Source: Methanosarcina horonobensis HB-1 = JCM 15518
Lineage (GTDB): Archaea; Halobacteriota; Methanosarcinia; Methanosarcinales; Methanosarcinaceae
Assembly: GCF_000970285.1 (NCBI RefSeq)
Contig: NZ_CP009516.1
Span: 3,327,036-3,391,035, forward strand
DNA length: 64,000 nt
Direction: 5' to 3'
This document shows positions 18,124 through 25,991 of this stretch, piece after piece (positions within the stretch are counted from its first letter, which is position 1; every line of letters begins with the position of its first letter). The position numbers and the translations under genes were made by a program. A model generated the notes under the pieces. It did not search any database. It was not told where the DNA came from and saw only the letters and a program-made list of their open reading frames with translations.

Positions 18124-18629
18124 ATCGGGCAGAAAACTTTACCGAAAGAGTGACGAAATCCTCAGGAAATCTCCTCAAACTCTGGAAGAATCTGGTTCCT
18201 TAAGAATACAACTGTAGAATATTGATATAAGAGTATAAAACACTTTACCAAACGGTTTTAATTCTATTATTGTGTTGATTTGCTCTTAGCTTTGTATATT
18301 CCTCTGAAAAAGGATTATGTAAGTGTGTATAAGTGGGTGTATATTAACTATTTGAAATTACATATACAATTACGGAAAATACATCTGAAATTATTTATCT
18401 GTTATTAGAATTTGTTGGTAGCTCCTGATTAATCGGTCGATATTACTCAAGACAGACTCGGTAAAGCGAATAACGTTGCACAATCTAACTTTGCACGATC
18501 AAAGATATTTTATCTCAATTCTTCGGCCCTCTTGGTGAAGCTTACTGTTATAACTTATAAATTAACCTTCTTGAGCAAAGCGGAGCGAGCAAAAAGGGCA
18601 GCGTATTCCAGAGATGCAACTCGGGTGTT
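18124..18629. other. Intergenic region with no gene seen
   Basis: About 500 bp of A/T-rich sequence separates two minus-strand genes. It should contain the promoter of the giant helicase-nuclease gene, which reads leftward. No open frame with a recognisable domain and no strong repeat was found. Confidence 0.5.
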
Positions 18630-19523
18630 TTAGCTTTCGTTTTTCCTTTCTTCCTCCAGGCTCATAAGAAGAGAACTCGCAAGAATAAGAACGCAGCCGA
18701 TCAGAGTGCCTGTGGAAACCGGATCATTAAGAATCAAATACGCAAAGAAGATTGCACTTACCGGCTCAAGCAGGGAGATTACACTGGCGTTCTGAGCTTT
18801 CACGTGCTCAAGCCCTGTGAAATAGAGAATAGAGCCGATGGAGGTTATCATTATCCCTAGAAAGAGAAGGACAGGCAGGTTTTCAAGCAGGGCTGATGAA
18901 GACACCTGCAACATGAAAGGGAAGAGAATTACGAGAGTCACGCCTGTTGAAAGAAAAAGCTGTTCAAGACCTGAGTACTCATCCCTGAGATAACGTGAGG
19001 TCATGATTATGCAGGCGTAGAAAAAGCCTGAAAAAAGCCCCATCAGTACCCCAAACAAGTATCCTGAGCCGGCTTCTACCGTGCCTGGAATAAGATTTTG
19101 AGGACCCACGACTACCACTACCCCTGCGAGTGAGAGTACAAGGGCAGCAAGGCTTTTTGTGCTGATTTTTTCGTTGAGGATAACAGGGGCAATCAGCAGG
19201 ACATAAAGAGGGGCTGTATAAAGCAAAAGCACTGACATTGAGACATTAGTAAAACTTACAGCCATGTAATAAGAAAGCAGGCCTCCGGCTTGCCAGGCTC
19301 CAAGAAGCAGCACAGCATTTATTTTTCTCCTGAGTTTTACTCCCAAGAGTTTTCCTCTTGCTCCCAGATAAATAGCAAGAACCAGAAAACCAAGAAGAAG
19401 CTGGCAAAAAACAACAGGTCCTGCAGCCATATTCTTTATGAACATAAAAAAGATTCCTGCAAACCCATAGATAACGGATGCGGCAATAACCTGAGCATTT
19501 GCTTTTATGTACCTGGACTCCAT
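18630..19523 (-). CDS. EamA/DMT family transporter
   Basis: This 297-residue protein shows ten hydrophobic segments arranged as two similar halves, the hallmark of the drug/metabolite (EamA) exporter family. Family-like stretches include VIYGFAGIFFMFIKNMAAGP near the N-terminus, LLLYTAPLYVLLIAPVILNE at the end of the first half and LLEPVSAIFFAYLILNDPVS near the end. Members export small metabolites or amino acids; the substrate cannot be inferred. The gene stands alone between intergenic regions, so there is no operon context. Confidence 0.88.
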   Translation of the reverse strand: MESRYIKANAQVIAASVIYGFAGIFFMFIKNMAAGPVVFCQLLLGFLVLAIYLGARGKLLGVKLRRKINAVLLLGAWQAGGLLSYYMAVSFTNVSMSVLLLYTAPLYVLLIAPVILNEKISTKSLAALVLSLAGVVVVVGPQNLIPGTVEAGSGYLFGVLMGLFSGFFYACIIMTSRYLRDEYSGLEQLFLSTGVTLVILFPFMLQVSSSALLENLPVLLFLGIMITSIGSILYFTGLEHVKAQNASVISLLEPVSAIFFAYLILNDPVSTGTLIGCVLILASSLLMSLEEERKNES

Positions 19524-19610
19524 GATCTCCTCAAATAAGAGTCCTATTTAAATAAGACTTTCCCGAGTTTAATGAAAGTGTAGAAGGAAACTCTAATGGA
19601 ACCATCATAA

Positions 19611-20001
19611 CTCCACAACAGGATTACTGACTGTGATTATGGGATTGTGATTGGGATGTCAAGTTCAGGAAGAATTGACAATAATACAATATTAAACTGT
19701 GATAGAGGAATTATTTTAGGAGAAGATTGTAATGTTGACGACATAATCAACAATACAGTAATGTCCTGTGCAGAATGCGGGATTTTTGCTCAGGAAAACA
19801 ACGGCGTTAAACGGGATCTACAACAATTATTTTAACAATAGTCTAAACGTAAGGTTTGGACCTGGAGCAGGGGGAAATATCTGGAACAATTCACCTGCTT
19901 CAGGCACTAATATTGCAGGTGGCCCTTCCATTGGAGGCAACTTCTGGGCAAAACCGGATGGGACCGGGTTCTCCCAGGTCTGCGTAGAAAACCCTTTTTG
20001 A
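19611..20001 (+). pseudogene. Remnant of a right-handed beta-helix (NosD-like) surface protein
   Basis: The first part reads DNNTILNCDRGIILGEDCN and IINNTVMSCAECGIFAQENN, with the short Asn-rich repeats of parallel beta-helix (PbH1/NosD) proteins. The frame then shifts by one near 19800 and continues as GIYNNYFNNSLNVRFGPGAG and GPSIGGNFWAKPDGTGFSQV, a motif common in Methanosarcina surface proteins. There is no start or signal peptide, and a stop lies just upstream. It is a decayed fragment of a much longer gene. Confidence 0.7.
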
Positions 20002-20061
20002 AGTTTGTAAGGATTGAAAACATAAAGTTACATACCTACAGTCGATCATACAGCCACTTTT

Positions 20062-20820
20062 TTATGTTAAGGAAGAATCAAGCTGAGGTACCTTATCCTT
20101 CACGCCAAGCACTCTCACAATAACCATGCTGATCTCAAAAAAGACGATCATCGGAACTGCTACCATGACCTGGCTCAGTACATCAGGAGGAGTAATCACA
20201 GCTCCTGCAAACAGGAAGACGATATAAATGTGCTTGCGATAGGTCACAAGGGTGCTGTACTGTATAAAACCGTTCCGGGTCAGGAAAGTGAGCACTATAG
20301 GGAGCTCAAAGATCAGCCCGAAAAGAGCCGTGCCTGCAGCTGCAAACGAAATGAACTTGAAGATAGAGTAGGTCGCAGTTACCCCTGAGCCTGCCGCGTT
20401 CAGATAGAGGTAGTCCAGAAAGAGGGGCAGCATAAAGAAGTAGGCATACGAAGCCCCGAGGACAAACATTATGAGAGCAGCCCCACTCAGGAGTACAGCC
20501 TGACTCTTTCCTATCCGTATCGGGTTTCTGAAAGAAAAGCGCCTCGATACAGCCCGGTAAGCATAAAATGCAATAAAGGGAAGGGCAAGAAGCAGCCCTA
20601 TTATAAACGAGAGCTTGAGCTTCAACATCATTACTTCGAGAGGGGATACATACACAAGTTTCGCACCCTCGGGCAGGAGGTCCTCTTTCATTCTTTCAAT
20701 TAGCGGACCCGTAAACTGGAAAGAAAGGGCAACACCTGCAAAAAGGACTGCAGCAACTACAGTCAGTTTTTTCCGCAGGGTCAGCAGAATTACACTTAAA
20801 TTCTCAATTGCTTCAGACAT
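20062..20820 (-). CDS. tatC: Sec-independent translocase subunit TatC, copy 1
   Basis: This 252-residue protein has about six membrane segments and TatC features: a cytoplasmic N-terminus ahead of the first helix, the SPLEVMMLKLKLSFIIGLLLALPF stretch after the first loop (seen here as PLEVMMLKLKLSFI), and FELPIVLTFLTRNGFI before the last helices. TatC is the receptor for twin-arginine signal peptides in the cytoplasmic membrane. It is transcribed away from a second tatC (21327-22112), with a 506-bp gap between them. The two proteins are clearly different in sequence. Confidence 0.9.
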   Translation of the reverse strand: MSEAIENLSVILLTLRKKLTVVAAVLFAGVALSFQFTGPLIERMKEDLLPEGAKLVYVSPLEVMMLKLKLSFIIGLLLALPFIAFYAYRAVSRRFSFRNPIRIGKSQAVLLSGAALIMFVLGASYAYFFMLPLFLDYLYLNAAGSGVTATYSIFKFISFAAAGTALFGLIFELPIVLTFLTRNGFIQYSTLVTYRKHIYIVFLFAGAVITPPDVLSQVMVAVPMIVFFEISMVIVRVLGVKDKVPQLDSSLT

Positions 20821-21131
20821 ATGGAGTACCTATCCGGCAAAGAAGGAACCGGTTTCCTTAAGGAACTGATTATTCCGTTATATGTTTTTACTACGCTGGG
20901 CATGGCAAATGCAAGATTTCAGATCAGGCATTCTATTTCAAGCTTTGCGTTTTCTGTACTATATTTTTCTGTGATATATTATAATTGTGCGGCTGCAGTA
21001 ACTGTGATTATTTTTGTGATTATTTTGCCGAACTATAATTGTAGTTATTTAAATCATGTTTTAATTATGTAAATATTAAGGGCGGTAAATATATATCTTG
21101 GAGATATAGTTCTAGGGTATCCTTCGTAGGA

Positions 21132-21179
21132 ATATCCAGAGCAATCGCCGCATCCGGTGTATATGGATGCGCTGGATAT
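21132..21179. other. Long bulged inverted repeat between divergent tatC genes
   Basis: An outer stem ATATCCAG/CTGGATAT (21132-21139 with 21172-21179) continues directly into an inner stem CGCATCC/GGATGCG (21149-21155 with 21165-21171). The only interruption is a 9-nt bulge on the left. That makes 15 perfect pairs around a 9-nt loop. It lies about 150 bp upstream of the plus-strand tatC. It could be a structured RNA, a regulator site or a small mobile remnant. Confidence 0.6.
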
Positions 21180-21326
21180 CCATCACGAGAACACGGAATA
21201 CGGTGTAATAAGATGTTCCGATATTAATATATTTATTTAAATGCAGTGTAAGAGAAATCAGATGGAAATCCCTGACCGAAAATTAAATAGAAAAAGTAGA
21301 AAAACTGGGAAGATTAGATAAAAACC

Positions 21327-22112
21327 ATGAACTCTCATAATACCGGAAACCAGCCCCCTGATGCCAGAAACAAAAATAAGGGAAATACTAACACTTATTC
21401 TTCCGGGGTTCCCGGGGATATAGAAGAACCCCTTATGGCTCACCTCTATGAGCTCAGGAACCGGCTTGCTGTAGTCCTTGTCTGGCTTTTTCTGGCAATG
21501 CTGGTTGCATATCCTTTCTCTGAAAAAGGAATGCTGCTGGTCTGGAAAGAGTTCATAAGCCCTGAACTTGACATGGCGGTGTACTCTCCTCTTGAATGGA
21601 TCTTTGCCCGACTCAAGCTCTGCCTTGTCTTTGCACTTGCGGTATCTATCCCGCAGTTCTTCTACCAGCTCTACAGGTTTGCAGGCAAAGGGCTTTACCC
21701 GCATGAGAAACGCTTTTTCCTGAAAGTTGTCCCTGCCTCGTTCCTGCTATTTATTCTGGGATCTGCCCTGGGCTATTTCATTGTCCTGCCTGTAATGTTC
21801 AGGTACGTTATTTTCTATTCTGGGGATGTGGCTTCAGCCCAGCTTTCCGTGCAAAATACCCTTTCAGCCGTGACAACAATCCTTGCGGGCTTCGGAGTTG
21901 TGTTCCAGGCTCCTCTCCTTGTGGTGTTTGCCGTAAAAATGGGGCTTATAAAGTATCAAACCCTCAAAAAACAGAGGATACTGGTTTACAGCGCAATTGT
22001 AACACTCTCGCTGTTCCTTTCTCCTGACCCTACTTTCATTGCACAGATCCTGGTTGCACTTCTGCTTGTAGTACTTTTTGAGTTCAGCCTGCTGCTGGTG
22101 AGATTATTTTAA
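21327..22112 (+). CDS. tatC: Sec-independent translocase subunit TatC, copy 2
   Basis: This 261-residue TatC paralogue has an N-terminal extension rich in Asn and Gly and then the family start EEPLMAHLYELRNRLAVVLV, including the conserved glutamate and the HLxELRxR motif. YSPLEWIFARLKLCLVFALA follows the first periplasmic loop, and FQAPLLVVFAVKMGLIKYQT precedes the last helices. It is followed by two tatA-like genes in the same direction (22276 and 22970). Its HLYELR motif is closer to the TatC consensus than copy 1. This cluster probably forms a complete Tat translocon. Confidence 0.93.
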   Translation: MNSHNTGNQPPDARNKNKGNTNTYSSGVPGDIEEPLMAHLYELRNRLAVVLVWLFLAMLVAYPFSEKGMLLVWKEFISPELDMAVYSPLEWIFARLKLCLVFALAVSIPQFFYQLYRFAGKGLYPHEKRFFLKVVPASFLLFILGSALGYFIVLPVMFRYVIFYSGDVASAQLSVQNTLSAVTTILAGFGVVFQAPLLVVFAVKMGLIKYQTLKKQRILVYSAIVTLSLFLSPDPTFIAQILVALLLVVLFEFSLLLVRLF

Positions 22113-22244
22113 TGGACTCTGAAAATCTAACGGTTACCTTATGTAGAAAGCCCTCAACCCAGGTGATCTTCAGACAGCAGTCTTCCTGTACGGTTTCCAT
22201 ATAGTTTCCACATAAAACCTGTCTACCCTGCTTTTTGCAAGAAC

Positions 22245-22254
22245 TTTTATATTT
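22245..22254 (+). promoter_or_regulatory. TATA box for the first tatA gene
   Basis: TTTTATATTT ends 21 bp before ATG 22276, and no ribosome site precedes that ATG. The spacing predicts transcription starting at or next to the start codon, a leaderless mRNA. Confidence 0.5.
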
Positions 22255-22275
22255 GGTTGTTGATAATAGCCGACA

Positions 22276-22620
22276 ATGATAGGTTCAACTGAACTGCTTG
22301 CAATCCTGATCGCTGCTCTCTTTCTTTTTGGGCCCAGGAAGCTCCCCGAACTTGCACGGTCTCTTGGAAGTGCTGTAGGGGAGTTCAAGAAAGCACAGAG
22401 AGCCGCCGAACTGGAGTTAACCACTTTCGACTCATACACCCGGAAAACAGGATATGAAGCTGCTGCCGGGACAAAAGAGGAAGAAAAGAAAAAGGAAGAT
22501 CCAGGCACTAAGATCCGGGCAAGCGGCAGCCTTGAAGATTCCCTGGAAGCCAGACCTTCCATTCCAGAAAAAGAAAATTTCGAGGCTTCCGACACCAGCG
22601 GAAAAACCCCGGAAAACTAA
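22276..22620 (+). CDS. tatA: Twin-arginine translocase TatA/TatE family protein, copy 1
   Basis: This 114-residue protein begins with a short membrane helix (GSTELLAILIAALFLFGP) followed by the amphipathic helix KLPELARSLGSAVGEFKKAQ, including the Phe-Gly hinge, which defines TatA/B/E. A charged, flexible tail rich in Lys and Glu completes it. TatA subunits assemble with TatC to form the export pore for folded proteins. A TATA box just upstream and the absence of a ribosome site suggest a leaderless transcript. It is separated from tatC copy 2 by 163 bp. Confidence 0.93.
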   Translation: MIGSTELLAILIAALFLFGPRKLPELARSLGSAVGEFKKAQRAAELELTTFDSYTRKTGYEAAAGTKEEEKKKEDPGTKIRASGSLEDSLEARPSIPEKENFEASDTSGKTPEN

Positions 22621-22969
22621 AGTTTGCAGTACAGGTTCAAAGTTTCAACTACTTAGTGGGAATGTTTCAATTAATGGTTGGAACTAAAAGAGATGTTGGA
22701 ACTAAAAGAGATTATACACTCTGGAGTTAATGAGAATAGTATATACATATATAGATAAAAATACAACAAATAATAAATTAAAAATAAAAGGCTTATATAG
22801 TAGAAGTAAATCCTCATTCTCTACTAAACAGCAGTTATTTAACATAATTTTGTTCTGCTAAAAGTATTATAATAGTCATTAATCTACTACAATTAGTGAT
22901 TAATCTACTGACAAATAATTACTGATAAACTTAAAAACACCAGAAAAAGGTAAGATTCGAGGTATAGAT

Positions 22970-23284
22970 ATGTTTGGCGGGGTAGGTCCCACAGAACTGA
23001 TACTTATATTAGCAGTAGTTATGCTCCTGTTTGGGGCAAGCAAACTCCCGGAACTTGCGCGGTCCATGGGAAGTTCGGTGGGAGAATTCAAAAAAGCCCA
23101 GAAAGAATCCGAACAGAACCTGAAGGATTTTGAGAAATCCTTAAAGGAACCCGTAGCCCCAAAGACCAAGGTACAGGAAACAGCTGAAAAACTCGGGCTT
23201 GACATAAGAGGCAAGACTGACGACCAGCTACTTGAAGAGATCCAGAGATCCGCGGAAAAGCCAAAAGAGGTCTCCGAGCCCTGA
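22970..23284 (+). CDS. tatA: Twin-arginine translocase TatA/TatE family protein, copy 2
   Basis: This 104-residue protein has the TatA layout: MFGGVGPTELILILAVVMLL as membrane helix, then FGASKLPELARSMGSSVGEF as hinge and amphipathic helix, and a charged tail. A GAGGT ribosome site lies 6 bp before the ATG, unlike copy 1. The tail ends in a helical stretch (TAEKLGLDIRGKTDDQLLEE) that copy 1 lacks. The two copies may play TatA- and TatB-like roles, but that is inference. It has its own upstream gap of about 350 bp, so separate transcription is likely. Confidence 0.93.
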   Translation: MFGGVGPTELILILAVVMLLFGASKLPELARSMGSSVGEFKKAQKESEQNLKDFEKSLKEPVAPKTKVQETAEKLGLDIRGKTDDQLLEEIQRSAEKPKEVSEP

Positions 23285-23330
23285 AAAAGGATTTAAAAAA
23301 TAAACTTTTCTTTTTTCACTTTATTTTATT
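23285..23330 (+). terminator. T-rich tract after the second tatA gene
   Basis: Several T runs (CTTTTCTTTTTTCACTTTA and more) follow the stop codon. Archaeal RNA polymerase terminates at such tracts without a strong hairpin. Confidence 0.35.
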
Positions 23331-23504
23331 TGTTTTATCCAGGTCTTTTTCCATAAGTTTTTAAAGTTTCTTTGTTCAAAGTTTCTTTTGTTATGGTTCT
23401 TATTCAGCAGTATCCATATTAGAGATGACTGACAATTAGAGATAACTGATAAATACCGAAAGAATTAACGCCGGAGATGATTAAAAACGATCAGGAGGTT
23501 CACT

Positions 23505-24026
23505 GTGACAGAGATGATCAGTGAAGTTGATAGAGATGATAATTTTCTTGGCCTGCGCTCAAGGGAAGAGTTTTACTCGGGAAACCACATCCATAGGGCT
23601 TCACAGCTGATTCTTCTGGATCCGGAAAACAGGATGCTCCTGCAGAAGCGGTCGCCTGGAAAATACTGGTTTCCGAATCGCTATACCTATTCCGTAAGCG
23701 GCACTGTCGCAGACGAGTCTTATGAAGCCTGCATTGCTCGGGAGATGCTTGAGGAAATCGGAATCTTGGTCCCTTTCAGGAGATTGTTTAAAATTCCCTG
23801 CATTTTAGAAAACAAAGGAGCCTACCATACTGTATTTTCAGGGCGATGCTCAAAAGAGACCATAGACCTCATCCGATACGATCCGGAAGAAGCCGTTTCC
23901 ATTGAGTGGATAGAACTCGAGGAATTGTACAGTGCTGTAAAAACAGAACCCGGCAAATACACTCCTTCTCTAAGGGCAGGGATAATAAAAATCTTTGAAG
24001 AGGGGTACGAAAAGTACCTTTTCTAA
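23505..24026 (+). CDS. Nudix hydrolase, IPP-isomerase/YfcD-like
   Basis: This 173-residue protein starts at GTG 23505, with a strong AGGAGG site just upstream. The Nudix box core is readable (ACIAREMLEEIGI, the REUXEEXGU part), but the glycine-to-glutamate spacing before it is one residue shorter than the classic GX5E, or a serine takes the place of the glutamate. The HRASQLILLD and MLLQKRSPGKYWFPNRYTYS stretches resemble isopentenyl-diphosphate isomerase type 1 and YfcD-like proteins. Hydrolysis of a nucleoside diphosphate derivative or isomerase activity are both possible. Confidence 0.82.
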   Translation: MTEMISEVDRDDNFLGLRSREEFYSGNHIHRASQLILLDPENRMLLQKRSPGKYWFPNRYTYSVSGTVADESYEACIAREMLEEIGILVPFRRLFKIPCILENKGAYHTVFSGRCSKETIDLIRYDPEEAVSIEWIELEELYSAVKTEPGKYTPSLRAGIIKIFEEGYEKYLF

Positions 24027-24082
24027 TCGCTGTTCCTTCTAACCGGTTTCTTTTCTAAACCGCAAGGACATAATCTAATTAC

Positions 24083-24102
24083 AATCTAATCTAATCTAAT
24101 CT
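24083..24102. repeat. Pentanucleotide repeat (AATCT)4
   Basis: Four perfect AATCT units lie between convergent genes. No role is apparent; slippage is the likely origin. Confidence 0.7.
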
Positions 24103-24155
24103 AATTACTATCCTTCCATTTTTTTATGTGGCTCACGTCTTCGTACTAACACTCT

Positions 24156-25214
24156 TCAAAACTCTTCCGGCCCTGTTTTTGAGCCCGCATACTCTCCAAC
24201 GATAGGGATATTCTCCCCGCAGACCGGGCAGGTCTTCTCAGGAGTGATTTCATACTTTTCGATATCGAAATAGCCTCTGGAAATCAACATTTTGCCGCAG
24301 TTCGGACAGAAAGTATTGTTACGGTCGCTTCCGGGAACATTGCCCATGTAGACATATTTCATCCCTTCTTCTGTTGCGATTTTACAGGCGTCCTGCATGG
24401 TTTTTACCGGTGTAGGGGCAAGATTCTGCATCTTGTACTGAGGGTGGAAGCGTGTAAAGTGCAGAGGGGTATCAGGCCCGAGATTCTTATAAACCCATTT
24501 TGAAAGTTCCCTGAGCTCGTCCAGGGAATCATTTACTCCAGGTATAATCAGAGTCGTAATCTCTACATGGACCCCAAGAGCTTTTGCAAGGGCAGAAGCC
24601 TCAAGTACAGGAGCCAGTTTCGCACTGGCAACATCATGATAGAATTTTTCATTGAAAGCCTTGATATCGATATTTGCTGCATCCAGATAGGGTGCGATAT
24701 GTTTCAGAGGTTCGGGGGTTATGTACCCGTTTGTCACGTAAATTGTACCAAGTCCGGCTTCTTTTGCCAGTTTTGCACTCGGATAGGTATACTCGTGCCA
24801 GATAGTTGGCTCATTGTATGTCCAGGCAATGGACTGCGAGCCTGAGTAAAGCGCCCTTTCCACGAGTTCCTCCGGGAGAATATCTTTTGTGTAAGCATCT
24901 TCCAGGCAGACCTGAGAAATCGACCAGTTCTGGCAGTGTTTACAGCGGAAATTGCATCCTATAGACCCGACTGAGTAAACATAAGACCCTGGATGGAAAT
25001 GATAAAGCGGCTTCTTTTCTACAGGGTCGATGGCCTCGCTTGAAACAGTGCCGTAAATAAGGGAGTAAAGGTCTCCTTCCCTGTTTTCTCTGACTCCGCA
25101 AAAACCTCTCTTTCCGGATGCAATTTTACAGCTCTGGGCACAGAGACTGCAGTGCACTTTATTATCTCCGATCTTCTCATAGAACATGGCTTCCTTTATC
25201 ACATCAATCCCCAT
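24156..25214 (-). CDS. amrS: AmmeMemoRadiSam system radical SAM enzyme (AmrS-like)
   Basis: This 352-residue protein has an N-terminal cysteine pair region (HCSLCAQSCKIASGKRGFC) and the radical SAM cluster motif CNFRCKHC, followed by WTYNEPTIWHEYTYPSAKLA, as in AmrS/PflA-like enzymes. A C-terminal zinc-ribbon-like motif (CPNCGKMLISRG ... CPVCG) is present. The usual partners AmrA and AmrB are not adjacent. A broken relative lies at 45619-46349. The reaction of AmrS is not well defined; a role in protein modification has been proposed for the family. Confidence 0.92.
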   Translation of the reverse strand: MGIDVIKEAMFYEKIGDNKVHCSLCAQSCKIASGKRGFCGVRENREGDLYSLIYGTVSSEAIDPVEKKPLYHFHPGSYVYSVGSIGCNFRCKHCQNWSISQVCLEDAYTKDILPEELVERALYSGSQSIAWTYNEPTIWHEYTYPSAKLAKEAGLGTIYVTNGYITPEPLKHIAPYLDAANIDIKAFNEKFYHDVASAKLAPVLEASALAKALGVHVEITTLIIPGVNDSLDELRELSKWVYKNLGPDTPLHFTRFHPQYKMQNLAPTPVKTMQDACKIATEEGMKYVYMGNVPGSDRNNTFCPNCGKMLISRGYFDIEKYEITPEKTCPVCGENIPIVGEYAGSKTGPEEF

Positions 25215-25389
25215 TCATTGATTGTTTTTTTGTGTAATAACGGTTACTGTTATAGGTTTCCTCTCTGTTCGAGAAAGCAGGTGAAATACACTTTTTTGTT
25301 ACAGAAAACCTGATTGTTCTCCCGAAATTTTCTAGTTGCAGGTTTTATGTATTAATATTTTGCTAAGGGAGATAATTTTACCCACACAC

Positions 25390-25415
25390 AAAATTTTCGC
25401 ATATACGAAAATTTT
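25390..25415. promoter_or_regulatory. Perfect inverted repeat upstream of feoA (candidate iron-regulator operator)
   Basis: Two perfect 10-bp arms, AAAATTTTCG (25390-25399) and CGAAAATTTT (25406-25415), flank a CATATA spacer. The right arm overlaps the likely TATA element (TTTTAAATAA, 25412-25421) of the feo operon. A DtxR-family repressor is encoded at 29688, and iron-dependent repression at this site is the natural guess. Confidence 0.7.
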
Positions 25416-25486
25416 AAATAATTAAGCTTACATTTCAAAGATAAGCAAAAAATTAGGTAATCCGAATATATTATGGTGATACAAAA

Positions 25487-25735
25487 ATGACAGAATTTGT
25501 CGATAAAACCCTGAACATGCTTGAAATAGGCCAGAAAGCCCGCGTTATTCAGGTAAAAGGTCAGGGGAGTTCCCGCAAACGTCTTCTTGATATGGGCATG
25601 GTTCCCGGAACAGTCCTGAGTGTTACCAAAAAAGCTCCACTGGGAGACCCTGTGGATTTCAAATTGAAAGGATACAACCTCTCCCTCAGGAAGCAGGAAG
25701 CGAAAATGGTTATTGTTGAAGTAATGGAGGATTAA
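25487..25735 (+). CDS. feoA: FeoA domain protein, copy 1
   Basis: This 82-residue protein has the FeoA SH3-like fold signature: MLEIGQKARVIQVKGQ at the start, RKRLLDMGMVPGTVLSVTKK in the middle and LRKQEAKMVIVEVM at the end. FeoA is a small cytoplasmic accessory of the ferrous iron transporter FeoB. It leads an operon of two FeoA proteins, FeoB, a membrane protein and a FeoC-like protein. The upstream region holds a perfect 26-bp inverted repeat next to the TATA box. It ends 1 bp before the second feoA. Confidence 0.93.
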   Translation: MTEFVDKTLNMLEIGQKARVIQVKGQGSSRKRLLDMGMVPGTVLSVTKKAPLGDPVDFKLKGYNLSLRKQEAKMVIVEVMED

Positions 25736-25736
25736 T

Positions 25737-25991
25737 TTGACCGCACCGATGCCTCTTACAATGCTCCCGGAAGGAAAAGGATGCAGGATCAGAGAAGTTC
25801 GAGCAGGTAAGGAGCTCAAGAGAAGGCTGATCGAAATGGGCTTTACACCTTCGTCCTCTGTCCGGCTTATAGGGTGTGAGAGAGGGAATCTGCTCATCAA
25901 TGTGAACGGGGCTCGGTATGCCCTGGGAAAAGGGATGGCGATGAAGATTATGGTAGAACCGGATTCACTTGAAGGTGTGGAACTTGGTTGA
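25737..25991 (+). CDS. feoA: FeoA domain protein, copy 2
   Basis: This 84-residue second FeoA starts at TTG 25737, one base after the stop of copy 1 (MTAPMPLTMLPEGKGCRI). The core motif KRRLIEMGFTPSSSVRLIGC matches FeoA. Its end overlaps the start of feoB by about 20 bp, so translation is coupled. Two FeoA subunits ahead of one FeoB occur in several bacteria and archaea. They might form a heterodimer or bind FeoB separately; this cannot be decided here. Confidence 0.92.
   Translation: MTAPMPLTMLPEGKGCRIREVRAGKELKRRLIEMGFTPSSSVRLIGCERGNLLINVNGARYALGKGMAMKIMVEPDSLEGVELG

Noticed and set aside
19290-19538. 82-codon plus-strand frame
   Set aside because: Antisense to the EamA transporter gene.
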